DNA of 64,000 nucleotides from Halomonas campaniensis (GTDB lineage: Bacteria > Pseudomonadota > Gammaproteobacteria > Pseudomonadales > Halomonadaceae): contig NZ_JACHZF010000018.1 of the NCBI RefSeq assembly GCF_014193375.1, positions 32,484 to 96,483 of the forward strand, read 5' to 3'. The first letter of the stretch is position 1. Each line of letters opens with the position of its first letter. The notes beneath the pieces are model-generated. The model was not told the origin of the DNA, did no database searches, and was given only the letters and a program-made list of their open reading frames with translations. Both the position numbers and the translations under genes were made by a program. Shown piece by piece: positions 1 through 7,059 of this stretch.

Positions 1-2
1 CG

Positions 3-56
3 GCCAACCACGCCTTCGCCCTGGCCAAGGAGCTGGGCTGGGGTGATGCCCGCTAG
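3..56 (+). CDS. pcaC: PcaC C-terminal end (partial)
   Basis: Seventeen codons of a gene that begins left of the window, ending ANHAFALAKELGWGDAR and TAG at 54-56. The AAN-x-x-F-x-LA pattern followed by E-x-G resembles the C-terminus of 4-carboxymuconolactone decarboxylase, which converts 4-carboxymuconolactone to beta-ketoadipate enol-lactone in the protocatechuate branch. The following genes pcaQ, pcaH and pcaG make that identity likely. So little protein is visible that the call rests mostly on context. Confidence 0.5.
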   Translation, partial: ANHAFALAKELGWGDAR

Positions 57-67
57 GTGACGGTCGC

Positions 68-87
68 GCCCCGCTCCCTGGCGGGGC
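68..87 (+). terminator. Hairpin after pcaC
   Basis: GCCCCGC (68-74) pairs perfectly with GCGGGGC (81-87) across a 6-nt loop, 12 bases after the upstream stop codon. There is no T run, so it may be a weak or Rho-assisted terminator separating pcaC from pcaQ. Confidence 0.4.
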
Positions 88-126
88 TGTCTCGACGCCC
101 CCTGTGGGCGCCGGCAGGAGGTGGAC

Positions 127-1050
127 ATGCTCAATGCCCGGATCAAGCTGCGTCACCTGCAGGCCTTCCTGGAGGTCGCCCGGCAGCGCAGCTTTGCACG
201 TGCCGCCGAGCGCCTGGCGATCACCCAGCCGGGGATCTCCAAGACCATCCGTGAGCTCGAGGAGATCCTGACGGCCAGCCTGTTCGAGCGCACCCCTAAG
301 GGGGTGGCGCTGACCCAGGCGGGCCTGACCCTGCTGCGCCATGCCGGCCCTGCCATTCGCGCCCTGGAGGAGGGGGTCGGCGCCATCGGCGAGGCCCGCG
401 ATGGCGAGCGTCCGCTGCGGGTGGGGGCGCTCTCCACCGTGGAGAGTCGGTTGCTGCCCGAGGCATTGCGGCGCTGGCACGCGGAGGGGGCGGAGCATGC
501 CGACGTCGGCGTGAACGTGGTGACCGGCCCCAGCGCCTTCCTGCTCTCGCGGCTGCGCCGCGGCGAGCTGGACCTGGTGGTGGGGCGCATGACCGAGGCG
601 CGCGAGATCCAGGACCTGGCCTTCGAGCACCTCTATTACGAGCGGCTGCTGCTGATGGTGCGTGCCGGCCACCCGCTGGCCGGCGTGAGCCCGCTGCCGG
701 CCGACGCGCTGGGCGCCTACCCCTGGGTGCTGCCGCCGCCCCAGACGACCCTGCGCCAGCAGGTGGACAGCTTCTGCCTGAGCCACGCCCTGGTCCTGCC
801 GGCGCGGCGGCTGGAGACGCTGTCGCTGCCGCTGAGTCGCGGCTACACCCTGGGCAGCGATGCGATCTGGGTGGCGCCCGAGGAGGCCGTGGAAGGGAGC
901 GTGGCGGCAGGAGAGCTCTGCGAGCTGGCGTTGCCCCTGGAGCAGCAGGGCGGCTCGGTGGGGCTCTGCCTCAATGCCACCCTGCGACCCTCGCTGGCGC
1001 TGGAGGCCTTCTGCGAGCGCCTGAGGCAGGTGGCGGCCAGCCTGAAGTGA
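127..1050 (+). CDS. pcaQ: LysR-type activator PcaQ of protocatechuate genes
   Basis: LysR-type regulator of 307 residues. The winged helix-turn-helix lies at about residues 6-65 (RHLQAFLEVARQRSFARAAE, then ITQPGISKTI) and an effector-binding domain fills the rest. The start with RIKLRHL and the PcaQ/GbpR-like HTH point to the activator of pca genes. A longer frame begins at the GTG at 121, but that codon lies inside the AGGAGG ribosome-binding site (116-121), so ATG 127 with a 5-nt spacer is chosen. The gene lies directly upstream of pcaH on the same strand, with a near-perfect PcaQ-type palindrome between them. In known systems PcaQ responds to beta-carboxymuconate; that effector is inferred here. 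Confidence 0.85.
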   Translation: MLNARIKLRHLQAFLEVARQRSFARAAERLAITQPGISKTIRELEEILTASLFERTPKGVALTQAGLTLLRHAGPAIRALEEGVGAIGEARDGERPLRVGALSTVESRLLPEALRRWHAEGAEHADVGVNVVTGPSAFLLSRLRRGELDLVVGRMTEAREIQDLAFEHLYYERLLLMVRAGHPLAGVSPLPADALGAYPWVLPPPQTTLRQQVDSFCLSHALVLPARRLETLSLPLSRGYTLGSDAIWVAPEEAVEGSVAAGELCELALPLEQQGGSVGLCLNATLRPSLALEAFCERLRQVAASLK

Positions 1051-1065
1051 GAACGGTGCCTTCCC

Positions 1066-1081
1066 ATAACCTGGGGGTTAT
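1066..1081 (+). promoter_or_regulatory. PcaQ box upstream of pcaH
   Basis: ATAACC-TGGG-GGTTAT is a perfect 6-4-6 inverted repeat. The PcaQ site described in Sinorhizobium is ATAACC-N4-GGTTAA, so 11 of 12 defined bases agree. It lies 15 bp after the pcaQ stop and 87 bp before pcaH, a fitting place for an activator site of pcaHG. Confidence 0.75.
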
Positions 1082-1168
1082 ATCGGGTGGCCGAGACGTC
1101 AATGGTCAGCCGGTGTCAATGCCGCGACACTGACCCAGGTCAATCATCCACCCCCGGAGACGATCGTC

Positions 1169-1891
1169 ATGCAGGAAGAGAACAAGCGCTTCGTCGAGCG
1201 CGACCGCAACTGGCATCCGCCGGCCTATGCCCCCGGCTACAAGACCTCCGTGGCCCGCTCCCCGCAGCAGGCCCTGGTCAGCATGCAGAAGCCCACCGTG
1301 TCGGAGCTCTCCGGTCCCGATTTCCGGCATCTGCGCATGGGCCCCCACGACAACGACCTGCTGCTCAACTTCACTCAGGGTCAGGGCCTTCCCCAGGGCG
1401 AGCGCATCATCATGTTCGGCCGCGTGGTCGACCAGTTCGGCAAGCCGGTGCCCCACACCCTGGTGGAGATGTGGCAGGCCAACGCCGGCGGCCGCTACCG
1501 CCACAAGAACGACCGCTACCTGGCGCCGCTGGATCCCAACTTCGGCGGCGTGGGCCGCTGCCTGACCGATGACCAGGGCTGGTACCGCTTCCGCACCATC
1601 AAGCCGGGCCCCTATCCCTGGCCGAACGACATGAACAGCTGGCGTCCGTCCCATATCCACGTCTCGGTGATGGGGCCGTCGATCTCCACGCGCCTGATCA
1701 CCCAGATGTACTTCGAGGGCGATCCGCTGATTCCGCTGTGCCCCATCGTCAACACCATCAAGGATCGCGACGCCGTCGAGACCATGATCGGTCGCCTGGA
1801 CATGGCCCGCAGCAACCCCATGGACTGCCTGGCCTATCGCTTCGACCTGGTGGTACGAGGCGAGCTGCAGACCTATTTCGAGAATCAGTGA
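1169..1891 (+). CDS. pcaH: Protocatechuate 3,4-dioxygenase beta subunit
   Basis: Iron-bearing subunit (240 aa) of intradiol protocatechuate 3,4-dioxygenase, which opens protocatechuate to 3-carboxy-cis,cis-muconate in the cytoplasm. The Fe(III) ligands are visible as Tyr110, Tyr149 (in GPYPW), His162 and His164 (SHIHV). These are offset by exactly two from Tyr108/Tyr147/His160/His162 of the Pseudomonas enzyme. Length is normal. ATG 1169 follows a CGGAGA ribosome-binding site. pcaG starts 13 bp after its stop. This enzyme is the meeting point for the p-cresol, phthalate, 3-hydroxybenzoate and 4-hydroxybenzoate routes in the window. Confidence 0.96.
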   Translation: MQEENKRFVERDRNWHPPAYAPGYKTSVARSPQQALVSMQKPTVSELSGPDFRHLRMGPHDNDLLLNFTQGQGLPQGERIIMFGRVVDQFGKPVPHTLVEMWQANAGGRYRHKNDRYLAPLDPNFGGVGRCLTDDQGWYRFRTIKPGPYPWPNDMNSWRPSHIHVSVMGPSISTRLITQMYFEGDPLIPLCPIVNTIKDRDAVETMIGRLDMARSNPMDCLAYRFDLVVRGELQTYFENQ

Positions 1892-1904
1892 CAGGGGCAA
1901 CGAG

Positions 1905-2537
1905 ATGAACCAGCCGAATTCCCGACCCACCAGCGAACTGATGCTTCGCGAGACCGCTTCCCAGACCGCCGGGCCCTACGTGCATATCGGCCTGGCCCTG
2001 GCCGCCGCCGGTAACCCGACCCGCGACGAGGAGATCTGGAACGAGATGGCCCGTGATGGGGCCGAGGGTGAGCAGATCGAGATCGTCGGTACCGTGATCG
2101 ACGGCAACGGCGACCTGGTGCGCGACGCCTTCATCGAGGCCTGGCAGGCCGATGCCAATGGCGAGTACCAGCGCGAGTTCGACCTGAAGAAGCCGTTCAA
2201 CAGCTTCGGTCGCACCGCCACAACCTTCGACCACGGCAGCGAATGGTCGCTCAAGACCATCAAGCCGGGCTCGGTGGCCCATGCCAGCGGGCAGTCCCAG
2301 GCACCGCACATCAACCTGACGATCTTCGCCCGGGGCATCAACATCCACCTGCAGACGCGCCTCTACTTCGAGGACGAGGCCGAGGCCAACGGCAAGTGCC
2401 CTGTGCTGACCCGCATCGAGTCGCCGACCCGCCGCCAGACCCTGATCGCCCGGCGCGAGGAGGTCGACGGCAAGGTGCGCTATCGCCTCGATATTCGCCT
2501 GCAGGGCGAGGGTGAAACCGTCTTCTTCGATTTCTGA
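1905..2537 (+). CDS. pcaG: Protocatechuate 3,4-dioxygenase alpha subunit
   Basis: Alpha subunit (210 aa) of protocatechuate 3,4-dioxygenase. It has the intradiol-dioxygenase fold (ASQTAGPYVHIGL near residues 19-31, EAWQADANGEY near 75-85, APHINLTIFARGI near 132-144). Where the beta subunit has the iron-binding pair HIH, this chain has HIN, as expected of the subunit that forms the active-site wall but does not hold the iron. It is co-transcribed with pcaH (13-bp gap). Confidence 0.95.
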   Translation: MNQPNSRPTSELMLRETASQTAGPYVHIGLALAAAGNPTRDEEIWNEMARDGAEGEQIEIVGTVIDGNGDLVRDAFIEAWQADANGEYQREFDLKKPFNSFGRTATTFDHGSEWSLKTIKPGSVAHASGQSQAPHINLTIFARGINIHLQTRLYFEDEAEANGKCPVLTRIESPTRRQTLIARREEVDGKVRYRLDIRLQGEGETVFFDF

Positions 2538-2685
2538 TTGGGCGCCCTGGTCTTCAGGGTCCCGGTCATCCGCGCCGCCCCCCGGGGCGGCGTTCGGCGT
2601 TGCTGACGCCGAGCACCAGCCGCGGGGGAAATCCCCCTGATGACAATAGAGCCACGGTACCGCTTCGGTACCAAGAGAGATCACC

Positions 2686-3519
2686 ATGTCCAACCCCTGC
2701 ATCATCTGTGTCGCCATCACCGGCAGCCTGCCGCGCAAGGAAAACAACCCGGCCGTGCCGATCACCGTCGAGGAGCAGATCGAGAGCACTCAGGCGGCCT
2801 TCGAGGCCGGAGCGACCATCGCCCACTGCCACGTGCGCAACGATGACCAGACCCCCAGCTCCGACCCGGAGAAGTTCGCGCGCCTGGTGGAAGGCCTGAA
2901 GAAGCACTGCCCGGGCATGATCATCCAGCTCTCCACCGGCGGCCGCTCCGGGGCCGGCGAGGAGCGTGGCGGCATGCTGCCGCTCAAGCCCGACATGGCA
3001 AGCCTGTCGGTGGGCTCCAACAACTTCCCCAACCGGGTCTACGAGAACTCCCCCCAGCTGGTCGACTGGCTGGCCGGCGAGATGCTCAAGTACGACATCA
3101 AGCCCGAGATCGAGGCCTTCGACCTGTCGCACATCCACCAGGCGGTCAACCTGTCGAAGCAGGGCAAGCTCAAGGCGCCGCTCTACGTGCAGTTCGTGAT
3201 GGGCGTGAAGAACGCCATGCCGGCCGACAAGCCGACCTTCGACTTCTACATCGAGACCCTCAAGCGCCTGGCGCCGGATGCCCAGTGGTGCGGCGCCGGT
3301 GTCGGTTCCAACCAGCTCAAGCTCAACGAGTGGTCCATCGCCGCCGGCGGCCATACCCGCACCGGCCTCGAGGACAACGTGCGCATCGACCGCGACACCC
3401 TGGCCCCCTCCAACGCGGCCCTGGTCGAGCGTGCCGTGGCGCTGTGCGAGAAGTACGAGCGTCCGGTGGCCACCTGGCAGCAGGCTCGCGAGATCCTGGG
3501 CCTCGGCCAGCCCGCCTGA
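2686..3519 (+). CDS. Beta-keto acid cleavage enzyme (BKACE, DUF849)
   Basis: Zinc-dependent TIM-barrel enzyme of 277 aa from the beta-keto acid cleavage family, founded by 3-keto-5-aminohexanoate cleavage enzyme. Family members condense a beta-keto acid with acetyl-CoA and split it to acetoacetate plus a new acyl-CoA. The zinc-binding HCHVR motif is at residues 47-51, and STGGRSG and EIEAFDLSH are family blocks. It starts 148 bp after pcaG on the same strand, preceded by a weak GGTACC direct repeat (2655-2672) and an AAGAGAGAT ribosome-binding region. Since PcaHG ultimately yields the beta-keto acid beta-ketoadipate, an inferred substrate is beta-ketoadipate or a relative, giving succinyl-CoA and acetoacetate. 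Other family members act on quite different beta-keto acids, so the substrate is open. Confidence 0.8.
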   Translation: MSNPCIICVAITGSLPRKENNPAVPITVEEQIESTQAAFEAGATIAHCHVRNDDQTPSSDPEKFARLVEGLKKHCPGMIIQLSTGGRSGAGEERGGMLPLKPDMASLSVGSNNFPNRVYENSPQLVDWLAGEMLKYDIKPEIEAFDLSHIHQAVNLSKQGKLKAPLYVQFVMGVKNAMPADKPTFDFYIETLKRLAPDAQWCGAGVGSNQLKLNEWSIAAGGHTRTGLEDNVRIDRDTLAPSNAALVERAVALCEKYERPVATWQQAREILGLGQPA

Positions 3520-3538
3520 TCCAACCGCACGGGGTGCA

Positions 3539-3570
3539 CGCCGCCTGCCGTCTCACGGCAGGCGGCGTTT
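3539..3570 (+). terminator. Intrinsic terminator after the BKACE gene
   Basis: A 13-bp perfect stem, CGCCGCCTGCCGT (3539-3551) with ACGGCAGGCGGCG (3555-3567), has a 3-nt loop and ends in TTT. It closes the pca-BKACE transcription unit, although the next gene follows on the same strand. Confidence 0.75.
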
Positions 3571-3600
3571 GCATGACTTCGATACCAGGAGGGGAAGCGC

Positions 3601-4008
3601 ATGAACACGACAGTCGACGAACGTACGCCCGACCATGACGAGATCGTCCGCGTGGTGCAGGGCTATGTGGAGGGCTTTCAGGGTCGTCGGGACAAGCTCG
3701 AGGAGGCCTTCCACGAGGACGCTTGGATCCTGGCAGTGGACGCCGAGGGCGGCTTCAGCAAGGACCTGATCAGCGACCGCTTCGAGCGCTGGGCGGCCAG
3801 CCACCGGCAGGTGCGCGGTCGCGTCATCCAGGTGACCCAGGCCGGCGAGGTGGCCAGCGTGCTGCTGGGCTTCGACAACACCGAGACCCCGGCCGACTCC
3901 TGGGTGGACGTGCTGGCGCTGCTCAAGCTCGACGGCCGCTGGCAGATCACCCACAAGAGCGCCGTGCACAGCACCCGGGCGGCCTGGGCAAGCCCGGTCG
4001 CGTCCTGA
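3601..4008 (+). CDS. NTF2-fold protein (lumazine-binding/SnoaL-like)
   Basis: Small cytoplasmic protein of 135 aa with the cone-shaped NTF2-like fold pattern. An N-terminal helix (VVQGYVEGFQGRRDKLEEAFHEDA) is followed by alternating strands ending DVLALLKLDGRWQITHKS, typical of the putative lumazine-binding family. A strong ribosome-binding site (AGGAGGGG, 3587-3594) precedes ATG 3601. It follows the BKACE terminator and may be transcribed by read-through. Such proteins are often isomerases, cyclases or ligand carriers; no catalytic residues can be assigned here and the role is unknown. Confidence 0.7.
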   Translation: MNTTVDERTPDHDEIVRVVQGYVEGFQGRRDKLEEAFHEDAWILAVDAEGGFSKDLISDRFERWAASHRQVRGRVIQVTQAGEVASVLLGFDNTETPADSWVDVLALLKLDGRWQITHKSAVHSTRAAWASPVAS

Positions 4009-4023
4009 ATCAGGCTTGAGACT

Positions 4024-4050
4024 GGCGGGCGCCGATCGAGCGCCCGCCTT
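4024..4050. terminator. Bidirectional terminator between convergent genes
   Basis: GGCGGGCGC (4024-4032) pairs with GCGCCCGCC (4040-4048) over a 7-nt loop, followed by TT. It lies between the plus-strand NTF2 gene and the end of the minus-strand sigma-54 activator gene. Confidence 0.6.
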
Positions 4051-5795
4051 CAGCGCAGCCCGTACTTCTTCAGCCGGTAGGCGTAGGCGGGGCGGGTCAT
4101 GCCCAGGCGGCGAGCGGCGGCGGCGATATTGCCGTCACTTGCGGCCTGGGCCGCCACCAGCATCTCCCTCTCGATATCCTCCGGCGTCAGCCCGGCGTCG
4201 AACAGCGCCTGGATATGCCGGCGAGGCGAGGCGTCCTCGTGCGAGGCGTCCGCCGACTCGACCAGGCGCCCCTGGTCGTCCAGCCCCTGGCTCTTCTCCC
4301 GCTGCAGCGTCGGCACCTGGTAGTCGCCGAACAGCGCACGCTCGGTGATGTGCTTGTGATCCGCGGTCAGGATCACGCCGCGCTCGATGGTGTTCTTGAG
4401 CTCGCGCACGTTGCCCGGCCAGGCGTACTGGAGCATGGCCGCGCGCGCCTGGTCGGAGAAGCCGAGGGTGCGCCGCTGGTAGTGGTGCTCGCAGCGGGCG
4501 AGGAAGTGCTCGGCCAGGGCGGAAGTGTCCTCGCGGCGCTCGCGCAGGGGCGGCACCGTCAGGGTGAAGGCGTTGAGGCGGAAGAACAGGTCACGGCGGA
4601 AGCGGCCCTCCTCGACGCGCTGGTGAAGATCGGTGTGGGTGGCGGCCACCACCCGGACATCCACCTCCCTGACCTCCTGGCCGCCGACGCGCTCGATCTG
4701 ATGCTCCTGCAGGGCGCGCAGCAACGCCGCCTGGGCGCGGGGCGAGAGCTCGGCCAGCTCATCCAGGAAGAGAGTGCCCCCGTGGGCGCGCTCGAAGCGC
4801 CCGAGGCGTGACTGGGTCGCGCCGGTGTAGGCGCCCTTCTCCACGCCGAACAGCTCCGACTCGATCAGCTCCGGCGGGATGGCGGCACAGTTGACGGCGA
4901 TGAAGGGGCCCTCGGCGCGCTGGCTGTGGTCGTGCAGGCGCCGGGCCAGGATCTCCTTGCCGGTGCCGGTCTCGCCCAGCAGCAGCACCGGCACCTCGGC
5001 GGCGGCGGCGCTGTCGAGCATGGCGAGCATCTCGCGAAAGGCCGGGGCCGAACCGATGGGGCCCCAGTCCTCGTCGCGGGGTCGCCGGGCGAGATCTCCC
5101 TCCAGGGTGGCCACCCGAGCCTGCAGGTCGTAGAGCTCGTCGATCAGCGGGGCTTCGCGCAGCAGGGCCGAGAAGGCCTCATGATCCGACCACTCCTCGG
5201 CAAACCGCCCTTCGATGCGGCACTGGGCATCGCCGCAGCCCATGCACTCCACTTCCCGATACTGCACCTCGCGTCCCAGCAGCTGGGTGGCATAGCCGGA
5301 GGCGTAGCCCAGCAGCGTCCAGCAGACCGGGGTGGCCTGCACGCCCCGGGGGCGCCACACCTCCACCTCGAAGGAGCCCTTCCAGATGAACTCGCTGTGG
5401 AAGCGGTTGTGCTCGGGGTCGATCTCGACCCGGACCGGGATCGCCTGCACGTGCCCCTGCAGGGCATGCAGCTGGGGGCCGGCCAGGAAGCTGTCGCGCA
5501 GGCCCAGCGCCTTGCCGCGCAGCGCCTCGCCCAGCTCGGCATCCTGCAGCCCGGAGTAGTAGCCCAGGCGAATGAAGACGCCCCGAGCGCGTTCGATGCC
5601 CAGCGTAGTGACCAGCTCGTTGCGGAAGAAGGCCGATGCCTGAAGAGACATCAGCAGCATGCGCTGCTCGCCCAGCCAGATCTGCCCCTCTTCCGGCAGG
5701 AAGCGCAGGGCATCCATCAGGTCGCGGGCGCTGGGGTAGTCATGGGGAATGGCGGGCATGGCGGTCTCGCTGAACACCGGGAAGCGAACCGGCAC
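4050..5795 (-). CDS. Sigma-54 activator, XylR/DmpR type
   Basis: Transcriptional activator of 581 aa with the XylR/DmpR layout. An aromatic-sensing N-terminal domain with V4R segment holds three cysteines (YREVECMGCGDAQCRIEG, around 183-200). The AAA+ domain has Walker A GETGTGKE and the sigma-54 contact loop GAYTGA (a Phe-to-Tyr variant of GAFTGA). A C-terminal Fis-type helix-turn-helix ends the protein (NIAAAARRLGMTRPAYAYRL). Such proteins bind phenols or toluene derivatives directly. It is divergent from the p-cresol operon, so p-cresol is the inferred inducer. The GTG at 5795 has no clear ribosome-binding site; ATG 5759 (MPAIPHDY) is an equally good start. Confidence 0.85.
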   Translation of the reverse strand: MPVRFPVFSETAMPAIPHDYPSARDLMDALRFLPEEGQIWLGEQRMLLMSLQASAFFRNELVTTLGIERARGVFIRLGYYSGLQDAELGEALRGKALGLRDSFLAGPQLHALQGHVQAIPVRVEIDPEHNRFHSEFIWKGSFEVEVWRPRGVQATPVCWTLLGYASGYATQLLGREVQYREVECMGCGDAQCRIEGRFAEEWSDHEAFSALLREAPLIDELYDLQARVATLEGDLARRPRDEDWGPIGSAPAFREMLAMLDSAAAAEVPVLLLGETGTGKEILARRLHDHSQRAEGPFIAVNCAAIPPELIESELFGVEKGAYTGATQSRLGRFERAHGGTLFLDELAELSPRAQAALLRALQEHQIERVGGQEVREVDVRVVAATHTDLHQRVEEGRFRRDLFFRLNAFTLTVPPLRERREDTSALAEHFLARCEHHYQRRTLGFSDQARAAMLQYAWPGNVRELKNTIERGVILTADHKHITERALFGDYQVPTLQREKSQGLDDQGRLVESADASHEDASPRRHIQALFDAGLTPEDIEREMLVAAQAASDGNIAAAARRLGMTRPAYAYRLKKYGLR

Positions 5796-5861
5796 AGGAT
5801 AGCATCCCGTGTCGCCGGGCGGGGCCGCGCGGGCGACGAGAACCTGTCGGCGGAGATGCTG

Positions 5862-5884
5862 ATTTGGTCACGGGCTCATCAAAT
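5862..5884. promoter_or_regulatory. Candidate upstream activating site
   Basis: ATTTGGT (5862-5868) and ATCAAAT (5878-5884) form an inverted repeat with one mismatch, 9 nt apart, in the gap between the sigma-54 activator and pchC. It lies about 95 bp upstream of the proposed -24 element, a usual distance for XylR/DmpR-type activator sites. The wider gap (5796-6109, 314 bp) holds no gene. Confidence 0.4.
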
Positions 5885-5978
5885 GATTAAGCGAAAATAT
5901 CGAACACCTGTCCGTCAAGCGCACGAGAAGGGCCGAAGCGCCTCCCTAGGTCGTTGATGCCTCGCATCTTTCCGAATC

Positions 5979-5994
5979 CGGCACGGTTCTTGAC
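5979..5994 (+). promoter_or_regulatory. Candidate sigma-54 promoter of the p-cresol operon
   Basis: CGGCACGGTTCTTGAC fits the -24/-12 pattern TGGCACG-N4-TTGCA, except that the -12 GC doublet reads GA. It is 116 bp before pchC and downstream of the candidate activating site. The imperfect -12 element lowers confidence. Confidence 0.45.
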
Positions 5995-6109
5995 AGGGTA
6001 ATGGCGTGGAGCCGGGTGCTAACCCTTTGTTTTATACGAAAGTATAAGAGTGATGGGCGGCCTGCTCTGCTGATGACATGCCCTTGACGACAAGACGGGT
6101 GACACTGAC

Positions 6110-6484
6110 ATGCAACACACAAAAACGCCGCCCTCACGGCACCTCTCCGCGTACCGGCTCGGGGCCCTGGCCCTGTTCGGTGCCTTGCTGCTGCCCACCA
6201 CGCTCTCGGCCGGCGAGCCGGATGCCCGCGAGCCCGCCGAGGTCTACCGCCAGGTCTGCGCCCACTGCCACGCCCCGGACAAGGCGGTCGGCCCGGTGAT
6301 CACCAACGCCTTTCCCGAGGCGGCCCAGGAGGCCTGGGTCAACTACATCCGCATGACCGTGCGCAACGGTCGGGCCGCCATGCCCTCCTTCCGCCCGGCC
6401 AAGATCAGCGACACCGAGCTCGATGCCCTGAGCGCGGCTCTGGCCCGCGGTGATTTTGCCGACACCGCCGCTGGCGAGGAGTGA
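6110..6484 (+). CDS. pchC: Cytochrome c subunit of p-cresol methylhydroxylase
   Basis: Periplasmic c-type cytochrome of 124 aa. A signal peptide covers about residues 1-35 (hydrophobic ALALFGALLLPTTLSAG). The heme-binding CAHCH is near residues 49-53 and a candidate axial Met lies in AAMPSF near 85. In p-cresol methylhydroxylase this subunit takes electrons from the flavoprotein. It is the first gene of an operon also holding the flavoprotein subunit. It could equally serve a related 4-alkylphenol or eugenol hydroxylase, since these share the design. Confidence 0.85.
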   Translation: MQHTKTPPSRHLSAYRLGALALFGALLLPTTLSAGEPDAREPAEVYRQVCAHCHAPDKAVGPVITNAFPEAAQEAWVNYIRMTVRNGRAAMPSFRPAKISDTELDALSAALARGDFADTAAGEE

Positions 6485-6488
6485 GGCC

Positions 6489-7028
6489 ATGAAACTGACG
6501 CGTCGACAGCTGCTCAAGAATGGCCTGCTGCTGGGCTCGGCGGTACCGCTGACCATGGCCGCCGCTTGGGCCGGCCAGGCGACCCCGGGCGGGGCGCCCA
6601 TCCATGGGGCGATTCGCCTCTACGGCGTGGACCGCTCGGCCACCGAGCTGGGCCTGGGGCTGCGCCAGCAGGGCTGGGAGCCGCGCTACGAGGGGCGCCT
6701 CGACCCCCTGGCGCTCAATGCGCTGCCGGCGGGGACCCTGATCACCGGCTTCACCGATGAGGCGGGCCTGGTGCTGCTGACCAGCCTGCTGGCCGGCCGG
6801 GGACAGATCCTGGCCCTGGGGCGCCATGACGAGGGTCGCCACCACCTGGTGAGCCACCGCGGCCCGGTCGCCGAGCCGCTGGCGCTCTCCGGCGGCAGCT
6901 GGCAGTCCGCTCTGGGACGCGAGTACGCCCGCCTGGCGCTGGCCGGCGCGGCCGGTCGCGAGGCGCGCCAGTTCCGCCGCCCTGCCGATACCGGTGCCCG
7001 CGAGCTGAGCTTCCTGGTCCGGGTCTGA
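6489..7028 (+). CDS. Tat-exported protein of unknown function (pchX position)
   Basis: Protein of 179 aa beginning MKLTRRQLLKNGLLLGSAVP, a twin-arginine signal followed by a hydrophobic stretch, so it is probably exported folded. No known domain is recognised in the rest. It starts 4 bp after pchC and ends 31 bp before pchF, the position of the unassigned gene pchX in Pseudomonas p-cresol clusters. ATG 6489 is chosen over the in-frame upstream codon at 6450, which lies inside pchC. A role in assembling or exporting the cytochrome-flavoprotein complex is inference only. Confidence 0.65.
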   Translation: MKLTRRQLLKNGLLLGSAVPLTMAAAWAGQATPGGAPIHGAIRLYGVDRSATELGLGLRQQGWEPRYEGRLDPLALNALPAGTLITGFTDEAGLVLLTSLLAGRGQILALGRHDEGRHHLVSHRGPVAEPLALSGGSWQSALGREYARLALAGAAGREARQFRRPADTGARELSFLVRV

Positions 7029-7059
7029 GCCCCTACTACAACAAGCGAGAGAACACCCC

